Positions 23,991 to 31,644 of a stretch of DNA of 64,000 bases are shown piece after piece; the stretch's first letter is position 1, and each line of letters starts with the position of its first letter. Both the position numbers and the translations under genes were made by a program. The notes beneath the pieces were generated by a model. The model made no database searches and had not been told where the DNA came from. It saw only the letters and a list, made by a program, of their open reading frames with translations. This DNA comes from Verrucomicrobiia bacterium (GTDB lineage Bacteria; Verrucomicrobiota; Verrucomicrobiia; Limisphaerales; Pedosphaeraceae): NCBI GenBank assembly GCA_036268055.1, contig DATAUW010000018.1, forward strand, positions 247,062-311,061, written 5' to 3'.

Positions 23991-24458
23991 ATGAATAAAT
24001 CTGAGTTGGAAATTAAGGATTTGATACTCGGCGCTTTTGCTGATGAATCCATCGAGGTCATAAATTTGAAGCATCAGGATTGTGTTATTGTCAGATCGCA
24101 ACTGATAAGTTTACAAGATTCGGATGTTAAAAAGCTCCTTCCTATCGTTCTTATAGATTTATTGGAAACGCATACCAATAATTACGCAAACCCGGAAGAT
24201 AGCGATGCGGTTATTAGGCTGCTAACTCCGGTCGGTTTGATGCTGAATGAAGAATCCAATGAAGAGATGGGATTAACTAAAGCCGAAGAAGAGTATTTGG
24301 CCGAAGGACAAGCGAAATTATATTCACTTTTTTCATCCAAACAGGCGGCTGCAATAGCCGTATGGCTTGAAACCGCTCAAGATTGGATGGATTTATTGTT
24401 TTGCCGCGATCAAATTAAGACGGCTTATGGTTACTGGTCGAAAAGGGCTGAGTCTTGA
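23991..24458 (+). CDS. Hypothetical protein, AT-rich island gene 3
   Basis: A 155-residue acidic, largely helical cytoplasmic protein with no known motif that I can name. It ends with a conserved-looking LFSSKQAAAIAVWLETAQDW segment, a pattern seen in some small uncharacterised families where a C-terminal block reads FSxxQAxAIxxWLE (possibly DUF6714-like; from memory, not checked). Codon use is AT-rich as in its neighbours. It is followed at once by the second block of the degenerate repeat. It is separated from the previous gene by 114 nt, so the three small genes may or may not share a transcript. Confidence 0.6.
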   Translation: MNKSELEIKDLILGAFADESIEVINLKHQDCVIVRSQLISLQDSDVKKLLPIVLIDLLETHTNNYANPEDSDAVIRLLTPVGLMLNEESNEEMGLTKAEEEYLAEGQAKLYSLFSSKQAAAIAVWLETAQDWMDLLFCRDQIKTAYGYWSKRAES

Positions 24459-24494
24459 ATTTCGGCGCGAGACCGCATGGATCACCTTCGCTGT

Positions 24495-24553
24495 CCACTA
24501 ATTCGCGGGAAGATCAGTGATGAATTTACGTCAATATTTATCCCTGAGCCCTT
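24495..24553. repeat. Degenerate interspersed repeat, copy 2 (second block), with decayed element end
   Basis: Aligns with 23289-23346, and its end ATTTATCCCTGAGCCCTTTT is a one- or two-base variant of the right terminal repeat ATTATCCCTGACCCCTTTT at 28751-28769. In both places the same next sequence (GAGATGCTCGCCTGGG) follows. Confidence 0.6.
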
Positions 24554-24557
24554 TTAT

Positions 24558-24911
24558 GAGATGCTCGCCTGGGCTCGCCTCGCGGTGCTCGATATAGTTT
24601 TTATTTTGGGGTTTTGACCCAGGGTTTCGCCGAGGACGGCGCAACCTTGGGCTTTGTTGCGGAACCTGCTTCGCGGTTCTCGGAGGGGAGTGCGGTAGGG
24701 TTTATGGGGCGTTAGATATGGGGAGAATTGGGGCTCGCGGGTACGCTCTCCCTCCCATTTTTTTTCTGATGGATGCTCGCCTGGGCTCGCCTGGGCTCGC
24801 CTCGCGGTGCTCGATATGGTTTTTATTTTTTTGGTTTTGACCCAGGGTAGCGCCGGGGTCGGCGCAACTCTGGGCTTTGTTGCTGAACCTGCTTCGCGGT
24901 TCTCGGAGGGA
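24558..24911. repeat. Tandem ~210-bp hairpin repeat, left pair (one full, one partial unit)
   Basis: Unit 1 spans 24558-24770 and unit 2 (truncated) 24771-24911. Each begins GGATGCTCGCCTGGGCTCGC or a close form and carries a strong stem CCCAGGGT...ACCCTGGG with a nested GCGCC/GGCGC stem, then GCGGAACCTGCTTCGCGGTT. The same pair recurs at 28772-29198 on the other side of the PEP-CTERM array. Confidence 0.75.
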
Positions 24912-24925
24912 GCTTTAAAATGACT

Positions 24926-24995
24926 TTGTGCCGCTCCGATGGAGCTTGGTGGTTGGGCTTTGATATTATAAACATGACGCTCCTAGCGGAGCTTA
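24926..24995 (-). repeat. GCTCC-type dispersed palindromic repeat, copy 1
   Basis: On the minus strand it reads TAAGCTCCGCTAGGAGCG, then CATGTTTATAA, a variable middle, then AAGCTCCATCGGAGCGGCAC. The same layout occurs on the plus strand at 50343-50415. Both ends are hairpins (GCTCC-GCTA-GGAGC type). The TAA at its left end serves as the stop codon of the adjoining PEP-CTERM gene. Confidence 0.7.
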
Positions 24996-25661
24996 TGAAT
25001 TGCAATCGGGTTGTTCGGAGCGTGTGAGTCCAAAAAAAGCTGTTCCGCACAAGATCAGGTTCCAAATGGTTGGCTCAGGAACTAAATTGGGTGAGAATGC
25101 TACATCATCTAATTCCAACACACTTGGAGGGACGCCCATAGGGGGCTGCTCCGTGAAACTCAGTTGCTGCTCTTGACCTGCAAAAGTTGATATATCACCT
25201 CCGTACTCAGTGTAATTAGCAAAAGTAGCCAGCGGAACTATTTGAATCGTTTGATCGCCAATAGAAATATTTAATAGGGAAACGCCAGAACCCGTCAAAT
25301 CCACAGTTAAAGAATGGCTGCCCATTGGAATTATAGCGGTTTGACTTAAGGTTGCCACATCTCCTGCCCCTCCAAACAAAAACACGCTGTAGTCTCCTTG
25401 TATAGGAGCAAATCCGGAAACAGCAGAATCAACAATGGATATTACCGTTCCGCCGGTGCTAAAAAAATCATATCCAACCATAGAATTTGCGCTCCACTTT
25501 GGAAATGCATTTAAAGACGAAATGGCTGCATTTGGAGGAGTGCCTGACGGGATATTCGCCGACTCGAAATCAAGATTACCGAATGTTCCCTGAGCATCTG
25601 CGGATGTGATTGCAAGCGCCAAAAGAACAAGAATGATTATTGGAGTGTATAACCGCATCAT
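24993..25661 (-). CDS. PEP-CTERM-type paralog 5 of tandem array, altered C-terminal tail
   Basis: A 222-residue member, last in transcription order, of a five-gene tandem family. It has a signal peptide (IIILVLLALAITSADAQ), the family opening GTFGNLDFESANI, the block YGGDISTFAGQEQQLSFTE, then LELDDVAFSPNLVPEP and the hydrophobic segment WNLILCGTAFFG. The other copies end in a basic tail such as TRKKGGRD, but here the tail is TRSEQPDCNS. The change coincides with a dispersed repeat whose first three bases form the stop codon. Loss of basic residues after the hydrophobic segment may impair exosortase recognition, so this copy may be decaying. The function of the body is unknown. Confidence 0.8.
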   Translation of the reverse strand: MMRLYTPIIILVLLALAITSADAQGTFGNLDFESANIPSGTPPNAAISSLNAFPKWSANSMVGYDFFSTGGTVISIVDSAVSGFAPIQGDYSVFLFGGAGDVATLSQTAIIPMGSHSLTVDLTGSGVSLLNISIGDQTIQIVPLATFANYTEYGGDISTFAGQEQQLSFTEQPPMGVPPSVLELDDVAFSPNLVPEPTIWNLILCGTAFFGLTRSEQPDCNS

Positions 25662-25675
25662 AAAATATTAGTTGA

Positions 25676-26368
25676 TCAAGGTCCACCGCCTTTTAGGCGT
25701 GTAAATCCAAAAAAAACTGTTCCGCACAAGATCAGGCTCCAAACGCTTGGTTCAGGAACGGAATTGGGTGAAAAAACAATGGAATCAACCTCCCAATTAT
25801 TAGGTCCTTCAAGCGCTGAAAATTCGAGTTCTCCGGTTTGGCCGGCAAACGCTGAAATATCGCCGCCATATAAAGTATAATTGGGCCCTTGCGACAGCGC
25901 ATAATAAGAAATATCGTGTCCCTCAAATGAGAGCAAAAACGAACCGGCGTCTGATATTGGGCTGCTCTCAAATTCAATTGACTCGGACCCGGCAGGGATA
26001 GTGCCGGTTTGCCGAATAGATGCGTCTGAAGCCGTAACGCCGCCCTGTATAAGCGCACTGAATCGACCGCTTATCGCGGTGAAAATTGTGGGGCCGGTAG
26101 TGCCTAATAAACCGACGTATGTTTCTCCCGTAGATATCTGTTCGTAGGTAGTCTGAGATTGCGGCACACTCTGTCCCTGTTCATTGCCATAATAGATCGT
26201 CCACCCCGGAAAGGCGACTGTTGTTGAATAAAACCCTGGCGGCGAGGATGGTTGAATTGCAGGAAACGCTCCTTCAAAATCTAAGTTCTGAAAAGCTTCT
26301 TGAGCATTTCCGCGCGCGATTATAGATATCGAAAGAACCGCGATGATTGCTGGAATGTATAACCTCAT
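25676..26368 (-). CDS. PEP-CTERM protein, tandem paralog 4
   Basis: A 230-residue exported protein. Signal peptide RLYIPAIIAVLSISIIARGNAQ, opening EAFQNLDFEGAF, a conserved FPGWTIYYG segment, YGGDISAFAGQTGELEFSA before the C-terminus, then VPEPSVWSLILCGTVFFG and a tail TRLKGGGP with two basic residues. The PEP motif plus helix plus basic tail is the exosortase sorting signal. The mid-protein region differs most from the other copies, as if surface-exposed parts had diverged after duplication. It is 14 nt upstream of paralog 5 and 18 nt downstream of paralog 3. Confidence 0.85.
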   Translation of the reverse strand: MRLYIPAIIAVLSISIIARGNAQEAFQNLDFEGAFPAIQPSSPPGFYSTTVAFPGWTIYYGNEQGQSVPQSQTTYEQISTGETYVGLLGTTGPTIFTAISGRFSALIQGGVTASDASIRQTGTIPAGSESIEFESSPISDAGSFLLSFEGHDISYYALSQGPNYTLYGGDISAFAGQTGELEFSALEGPNNWEVDSIVFSPNSVPEPSVWSLILCGTVFFGFTRLKGGGP

Positions 26369-26386
26369 CCTTAAAATATTAGTTGA

Positions 26387-27079
26387 TCAATCTCGGCCGC
26401 CTTTCTTGCGCGTAAATCCAAAAAACGCCGTTCCGCACAAGATCAGGCTCCAAACCCCTGGCTCAGGAACTAAGTTGGGTGAAAATTGAATGTCGTCTAT
26501 GGTTGCTGCACCGATCCCGCTAGGAAATCCCGGCTCTGTAAAGGCCAATTGATCGAGTTCTCCCGCAAATGCGGAAATATCTCCCCCATAAACTGTATAG
26601 ATAGAATTATCATATAGCGGAACCATATTTATCAGATTGCCGTTTATTGTCGTCTGAAGCCCGAAAGCATCATCTTGAATGTCAACCAATAAAGACTTGC
26701 TTTCAAATGGAACAACCCCGGTTTGCATGAGGGAAAAAGCAAAACCATTGCCACCTGAAATATAGGCGCTGAAGCTGCCTTGAAGTGGCGGCGGCAAGGA
26801 GCCAGAGCCTAATTCATTATCATTCACCGCGATGAGCGGGGAGCCCAAAGCTAGGGCATCGTAATAAACCTGCGTAAGAGATTGCGTTCCAAAAGAAGCC
26901 TCCGTTTCGGTCGCGCTCCACCCAGGAAATGCATTGACGATAGGAATTTGCGTGACACGCGAATCCCCAGCGACATTGGCTGACTCGAAGTTCAAGTTTC
27001 TAAATGTGCCTTGGGCATTTGCGGACATCGCCGCAGCCGTTAAGAGAACAAGAATGATTATTGAAAGGTATAACCTCAT
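26387..27079 (-). CDS. PEP-CTERM protein, tandem paralog 3
   Basis: A 230-residue exported protein of the same family. Signal peptide RLYLSIIILVLLTAAAMSANAQ, opening GTFRNLNFESANVAG, then AFPGWSATETEASFG, VYGGDISAFAGELDQLAFTE, IDDIQFSPNLVPEPGVWSLI, and the tail TRKKGGRD. The helix LILCGTAFFGF is identical or nearly so in all copies, while the 60-150 region is divergent. Spacer to the next gene is 18 nt and nearly the same as between the other members, so the whole gene-plus-spacer unit was duplicated. Confidence 0.87.
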   Translation of the reverse strand: MRLYLSIIILVLLTAAAMSANAQGTFRNLNFESANVAGDSRVTQIPIVNAFPGWSATETEASFGTQSLTQVYYDALALGSPLIAVNDNELGSGSLPPPLQGSFSAYISGGNGFAFSLMQTGVVPFESKSLLVDIQDDAFGLQTTINGNLINMVPLYDNSIYTVYGGDISAFAGELDQLAFTEPGFPSGIGAATIDDIQFSPNLVPEPGVWSLILCGTAFFGFTRKKGGRD

Positions 27080-27097
27080 CCTTAAAATATTAGTTGA

Positions 27098-27757
27098 TTA
27101 AGCTAAGCCTTTTTTTAGGCGCCTGACGCCAAAAAAAGCTGTTCCGCACAAGATCAGGCTCCAAATGTTTGGCTCAGGAACTAAATTAGGAGAGAATTGA
27201 ATATCATCGAGAATGCCAGCATTGTTTGGAAGCGCTGTAAATGCCAACAATCCTGTATCTCCTGCAAATGTAGATACGTCACCCGCTACTACGTCGTAGT
27301 TTGCAGTCGAACCAAGCTTGAATAATGAAATCGGTTGACCAGCGAACGAAACCTGAAAACTCGAAAATGAATCAGCAAAAAATATAATAGATTTTACGTC
27401 GGATGGAATTTGTCCGGATTGGCCGATGGAGGCACTCTCTGGTGCACTAGCAGAGGAACCTTGAAGTCCTACTGAATAACTTCCTTGAAGAATCGGTTCA
27501 GACGATCCGGGCCCTTGCAAGCTGATGGCTGCGGCACCCAGGCTAACAGTATTATACACAACTTCATTTCCATTGAAAGTTCCGCTTTCACCTGTCCAGC
27601 CTGGTAACGCGTCAGCAATCGGAACTAAGCTATTTACCGGATTTAACGGTGTCACCGGATGCTCAAAATCAAGGTCTATAAATGTTCCTTGAGCATTTCC
27701 GCGCGCGATTACAGAAATCGAAAGAACCCCGATGATTGCTGGAAGACATAACTTCAT
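27098..27757 (-). CDS. PEP-CTERM protein, tandem paralog 2
   Basis: A 219-residue member, the shortest intact copy. Signal peptide KLCLPAIIGVLSISVIARGNAQ, opening GTFIDLDFEHPV, then ALPGWTGESGTFNG, VAGDVSTFAGDTGLLAFTA, LDDIQFSPNLVPEPNIWSLI, and the tail VRRLKKGLA. The length difference arises in the middle region. The signal-peptide coding region is almost identical to those of paralogs 1 and 4, which suggests either recent duplication or gene conversion at the 5' ends. Confidence 0.87.
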   Translation of the reverse strand: MKLCLPAIIGVLSISVIARGNAQGTFIDLDFEHPVTPLNPVNSLVPIADALPGWTGESGTFNGNEVVYNTVSLGAAAISLQGPGSSEPILQGSYSVGLQGSSASAPESASIGQSGQIPSDVKSIIFFADSFSSFQVSFAGQPISLFKLGSTANYDVVAGDVSTFAGDTGLLAFTALPNNAGILDDIQFSPNLVPEPNIWSLILCGTAFFGVRRLKKGLA

Positions 27758-27775
27758 GTTTAAAATATTAGTTGA

Positions 27776-28468
27776 TCAATCTCGGACGCCTTTCTTGCGC
27801 GTGAGTCCAAAAAAAGCTGTTCCGCACAAGATCAGGCTCCAAACGCTTGGCTCAGGAACTAAATTGGGTGAAAATTGAATATTGTCCAATACCATCCCGC
27901 CAAGCTTATTTGCACTAAAGTCAGCGGTAAATCGCAATTCATCCGTTTGACCTGCAAAAGCAGAAATATCCCCGATGTATTCGACATAACTTCCCTGTTG
28001 AGATTCTGGAACGACCGGAATATTTTGACCGCCTAGCATTACGGACCATCCTGGCCCCGTTGGCGGTGCAGCGGTGAAGATAATTGAGCGGCTCCCGCTC
28101 GGTATAAGACCTGTTTGAGCGATAGAGGCGGTAGAAGCCCCATTAACTCCGTTCAAACCGGCTTGTAGCACCACCGTATACTGATTTCCCGGAATAACCC
28201 CTCCAACTGGACTATTTTGGTCAAGGAGTGCCACTTCGACACTTCCGGTGGAAAGATTATTGTAGAGTAACGAGTTTTGTTGTGAACTCCCAAAATATGC
28301 TGACCAGCCAGGAAGGGCTTCTACAACTGGAACAAACGAGCCGTTTGGAGTTCCTTGAGGAATTGCCGCTGAGGCAAAATTTAGATTTTGGAATGAGCCT
28401 TGAGCATTTCCGCGCGCGATTACCGATATCGAAAGAACCGCGATGATTGCTGGAATGTATAACCTCAT
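27776..28468 (-). CDS. PEP-CTERM protein, tandem paralog 1 (first of the array)
   Basis: A 230-residue member, first to be transcribed. Signal peptide RLYIPAIIAVLSISVIARGNAQ, opening GSFQNLNFASAAI, then ALPGWSAYFGSSQQNS, YIGDISAFAGQTDELRFTA, LDNIQFSPNLVPEPSVWSLI and the tail TRKKGVRD. The leader just upstream of its ATG (GATTGACCAACTAATATTTT, then AAGGATG) is the same as the spacer between the other copies and includes an AAGG that may act as ribosome-binding site. Immediately upstream lies a transposon-like element, so a promoter for the array, if single, must be in or before that element. Confidence 0.87.
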   Translation of the reverse strand: MRLYIPAIIAVLSISVIARGNAQGSFQNLNFASAAIPQGTPNGSFVPVVEALPGWSAYFGSSQQNSLLYNNLSTGSVEVALLDQNSPVGGVIPGNQYTVVLQAGLNGVNGASTASIAQTGLIPSGSRSIIFTAAPPTGPGWSVMLGGQNIPVVPESQQGSYVEYIGDISAFAGQTDELRFTADFSANKLGGMVLDNIQFSPNLVPEPSVWSLILCGTAFFGLTRKKGVRD

Positions 28469-28500
28469 CCTTAAAATATTAGTTGGTCAATCTCGACTCG

Positions 28501-28770
28501 TAAAGGGGTCAGGGATGAATAAGTGAATAGGTTCATTTCTGTGCCAAGCGGATGGCATTGGCAGCGGTGCGCCAATGTCCGATTTGTAATCGTTCAGTTA
28601 TCCAACGCCAATTCATCGTTGTTTCTGCCCGCAATCGGACAGCCAGTTTTCAGTTTGAGCGTGTCGGTTTTTTGTCGCAAGTCAAATTACGACGATCCTT
28701 GTTGTCCCGCACGATGTCTCACGACGGTTCCCGCGATTTATTATCTCAATATTATCCCTGACCCCTTTTA
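28501..28770. mobile_element. MITE-like element with GGGGTCAGGGA terminal inverted repeats
   Basis: Left end TAAAGGGGTCAGGGAT (28501-28516), right end ATCCCTGACCCCTTTTA (28754-28770); the shared core AAAGGGGTCAGGGA is a perfect 14-bp inverted repeat. About 270 bp long. Overlapping short frames inside have no start signals or known motifs. AAAGGGGTCAG-type ends are known to me from elements mobilised by REP-associated tyrosine (Y1) transposases; no transposase is in this window. Decayed copies of the right end occur near 23340 and 24545. Confidence 0.65.
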
Positions 28771-28771
28771 A

Positions 28772-29198
28772 GAGATGCTCGCCTGGGCTCGCCTCGCGTT
28801 GCTCGATATAGTTTTTATTTTTTTTGGTTTTGACCCAGGGTAGCGCCGAGGACGGCGCAACCCTGGGCTTTGTTGCGGAACCTGCTTCGCGGTTCTCGGA
28901 GGGGAGTGCGGTAGGGTTTATGGGGCGTTAGATATGGGGAGAATTGGGGCTCGCGGGTACGCTCTCCCTCCCCATTTTTTTGTGGATGGATGCTCGCTTG
29001 GGCTCGCCTCGCGTTGCTCGATATGGTTTTTATTTTTTTTGGTTTTGACCCAGGGTAGCGCCGGGGACGGCGCAACCCTGGGCTTTGTTGCGGAACCTGC
29101 TTTGCGGTTCTTGAGGGGAAATGCGGTGGGGTTTATGGGGCGTTGGGTGTAGGGAGAATTGGGGCTCGCGGGTACGCTCTCCCTCCCATTTTTTTTGG
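28772..29198. repeat. Tandem ~210-bp hairpin repeat, right pair (two full units)
   Basis: Units at 28772-28987 and 28988-29198. They match the left pair at 24558-24911 almost base for base over long stretches (CTCGCGGGTACGCTCTCCC, TTTATGGGGCGTTAGATATG). Together they bracket the PEP-CTERM array as direct repeats, suitable for recombination or amplification. Confidence 0.75.
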
Positions 29199-29311
29199 CG
29201 ATTGGTTGGTGGGTGTGGTGGTGGTGTGGTTACGGTTTTCTTTCGTCGCTGGTGGGCGGGTGGTTCTGTGACGGAGAAGCAACGCAGCCAGCGCCTGTCA
29301 GAACTTCAGTT

Positions 29312-29626
29312 TCACAAGGAAGCTGACGCGGACACGTGAACATAGCCACTGGTCACCCCGGTCACGGTATCGCCGCTAAACTCAATGGTCCAGTGTCCCC
29401 AGCCGTGGCTGCCATGCGGAATACCCCAAACGGCAGTGTGGCAATGGTCAATATCGCCCTCGGGTCGCTCAGACCTTGGCTGACCGAGCAAGGCATAGAC
29501 TTGCTGCCGGCTCATGCCGGGTTTCACTTGTTCGTAGGCGGCCTGAGTCGCTTTGGTGCTTGGATTGGGCGTGCTGCATCCTGATGTTGATGCAATAATC
29601 AAAAACGCAAGAATGATGTATTTCAT
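29312..29626 (-). CDS. Small BamE/SmpA-like lipoprotein
   Basis: A 104-residue lipoprotein. The ATG at 29626 is chosen because GTGAGG lies just upstream and it gives the lipoprotein signal peptide MKYIILAFLIIASTSGC. After a Ser/Thr/Pro linker, AYEQVKPGMSRQQVYALLGQPRSE is the typical helix-turn-helix start of the BamE-like (SmpA/OmlA) fold, followed by strands with AVWGIPHGSHGWGHWTIEF. Such domains occur in outer-membrane assembly lipoproteins and in beta-lactamase-inhibitor-like proteins. It is monocistronic here and its target is unknown. Confidence 0.8.
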   Translation of the reverse strand: MKYIILAFLIIASTSGCSTPNPSTKATQAAYEQVKPGMSRQQVYALLGQPRSERPEGDIDHCHTAVWGIPHGSHGWGHWTIEFSGDTVTGVTSGYVHVSASASL

Positions 29627-29746
29627 AAACCTCACAAACTTATCTGGGATTTTCCATTGGTTTCTGGCCCACGACGAGTGCGAACCTCTGGTGGTGATTT
29701 TGCTTTTGCTCCCGGGATTTGCAAGTCTTTTTGACGATGGGCGCAT

Positions 29747-30270
29747 CTCTCTATTTTGATGAGCAAGCGCTGGAATTCACCGTTGTGACGTTACGGAGCG
29801 ATGTCTGGAGTTTGGTCCAAACAAATAGGAGCACCCTGAAGGGGCGCGGGAAAATTATGGCGTCAAACGCATTAAATCATATTGGTGAGGTCCGCCGTCC
29901 CTGCCGGGACGGATTATTTTGTTTGGACGCCGTTTCGGGGATGGTATCCCCGGTTAATGTCCGGCAACCCTCCAGATTGCAAGAAACTGAGATGCGCCCT
30001 TTGACGATCTATTCTCGGTTTTTCTTTGGCGGAGGAAACTTTCTGTTGATATGTGTGACTTGCCGCACACTTTTCCGCTCCACGCGAAGAGGCCGTGGTT
30101 TTCGCCGGGGAGAGGAGTAATGCGTGTGATCGTGGCGGGGTTGCGCGCGATTGTGGCTGGCGTGGCGGGGAAAAAGGCGGGGAGGGACATTTTTTTGAGG
30201 GGGGGAATCCAGAGCGGGGATTGGATTGGCTGTTGATGTCCGGGCGGCTTTGCATTAGGCTTGGCGGACT
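29747..30270. other. Gene-free stretch with palindromic repeat
   Basis: About 520 bp between the divergent BamE-like and leuC genes. It contains CCGTCCC-TGCC-GGGACGG (29895-29912), a perfect 7-bp stem, next to GGGGATGGTATCCCC-like inverted sequence near 29937. Short frames across it show no ribosome-binding site or family similarity. The leuC promoter must lie here but no clear -35/-10 pair stood out. Confidence 0.5.
29895..29912. repeat. REP-like hairpin CCGTCCC-N4-GGGACGG
   Basis: A perfect 7-bp stem with a 4-nt loop. A related but imperfect CGTCCCTGCGGGAC sequence occurs near 18499, ahead of the glyoxalase gene. Confidence 0.5.
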
Positions 30271-31641
30271 ATGACGTTGACGGAAAAAATAATGGCGCGT
30301 GCCAGCGGCAAGGCGAAGGTCGAGGCGGGTGATAATGTGTGGGTCAGCGCGGATGTGTTGATGACGCATGATGTCTGCGGGCCCGGGACGATCGGCGTCT
30401 TCAAACGCGAGTTCGGCAAGACGGCGAAGGTTTGGGACAAGCAGAAAATTGTCATCATCCCGGACCATTATATTTTCACGGCGGATTCCAAGTCGAATCG
30501 CAACGTGGATATCCTGCGCGATTTCGTGAAGGAACAGGGGTTGCCGTATTTTTACGACGTGATTGATGACGCGAATGGGCATTGGGTTTTTGATCCGGCG
30601 AAGGGAATGTTGAATCGTCAATACGGCTCGAATTACGCGGGCGTTTGTCACACGGCGCTGCCGCAAAAAGGCCATACGCGTCCGGGGGAAATTTTGTTCG
30701 GCACGGATTCGCACACTTGCATGGCGGGGGCGTTCAATGAATTCGCCACGGGTATCGGCAATACGGACGCGGGTTTCGTGATGGGCACGGGGAAGTTGTT
30801 GCTCAAGGTGCCGGAGACGATGCATTTTCGGCTCGAAGGAAAATTGCAGCCGGGCGTCATGGCGAAGGATGTGATTTTGCATTGCATCGGCGAGATCGGT
30901 TTTGACGGCGCGACGTATCGCGCGATGCAATTTGACGGCGCGGGCGTGAATAGTCTTTCGATGGACGACCGCATGACCATCGCGAACATGGCGATCGAAG
31001 CGGGCGGTAAGAATGCGATGTTCGAGTTCGATGCGCAGACGCAGGCGGCGGTGGATTATCGCTGCAAACTGAACGGGACGAAGGCGAATTACGAGCCCGT
31101 GTTTCGCGACAAGGACGAGAAGTTTGTTTACGAATTGGTCGTTGATTTGTCGAAGCTGGAACCCACCGTGGCGTGTCATCCTGATCCGGGCCAGCGCAAG
31201 AAGGCGAAGGAAATGGGCGACACGAAACTCGACCGCGCCTACATAGGTTCCTGCACCGGCGGCAAGACGAGCGACTTTTTGGAGTTCGCGCGGGTGTTGC
31301 GCGGCAAGCACGTGAAGATTGATACGTTCGGCGTGCCGGCGACGCCGGAGATCGTTCACGATTTGCAGACGGCAAAGTGGGGCGACCAAACCGTGTGGCA
31401 GATTCTTTTGGCAGCGGGCGTGCAGATGACGGAGAACGCGGGTTGCGCGGCGTGCCTCGGCGGACCGGTGGATACTTTCGGCCGCATGAACTCGCCGATG
31501 AAGTGCATCAGCGCCACGAACCGGAATTTTCCCGGCCGCATGGGGCATAAGGAATCGCAAGTGTTTCTCGCATCGCCGGCGACGGTGGCCGCGAGCGCGA
31601 TCACTGGGAAAATCACTGACCCGCGCGAATACTGGAGTTGA
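30271..31641 (+). CDS. leuC: 3-isopropylmalate dehydratase large subunit (aconitase superfamily)
   Basis: A 456-residue aconitase-family protein matching LeuC (leucine synthesis, isomerising 2- to 3-isopropylmalate). The [4Fe-4S] ligands are the Cys in IGSCTGGK and the pair in NAGCAACLGG. Other motifs are DHYIFTAD, FGTDSHTCMAGAFNEF and FPGRMGHKESQVFLASP. LeuC enzymes need a small subunit, LeuD, usually encoded next door; none is here, so leuD must be elsewhere. A homoaconitase or other aconitase-X-like hydro-lyase role cannot be excluded by sequence reading alone. The ATG at 30271 follows GGCGG closely. A large open frame on the opposite strand is a GC-driven artefact. Confidence 0.88.
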   Translation: MTLTEKIMARASGKAKVEAGDNVWVSADVLMTHDVCGPGTIGVFKREFGKTAKVWDKQKIVIIPDHYIFTADSKSNRNVDILRDFVKEQGLPYFYDVIDDANGHWVFDPAKGMLNRQYGSNYAGVCHTALPQKGHTRPGEILFGTDSHTCMAGAFNEFATGIGNTDAGFVMGTGKLLLKVPETMHFRLEGKLQPGVMAKDVILHCIGEIGFDGATYRAMQFDGAGVNSLSMDDRMTIANMAIEAGGKNAMFEFDAQTQAAVDYRCKLNGTKANYEPVFRDKDEKFVYELVVDLSKLEPTVACHPDPGQRKKAKEMGDTKLDRAYIGSCTGGKTSDFLEFARVLRGKHVKIDTFGVPATPEIVHDLQTAKWGDQTVWQILLAAGVQMTENAGCAACLGGPVDTFGRMNSPMKCISATNRNFPGRMGHKESQVFLASPATVAASAITGKITDPREYWS

Positions 31642-31644
31642 ACC

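Noticed and set aside
24558..24911. Possible CRISPR array in the repeat-rich region
   Set aside because: The units are about 210 bp, head to tail without regular short spacers, and no cas genes are present.
22731..29311. Integrated plasmid or prophage as explanation for the AT-rich island
   Set aside because: No integrase, recombinase, terminase, replication or attachment-site pair was seen; a tRNA border is also missing. The island looks like repeat-driven gene turnover instead.
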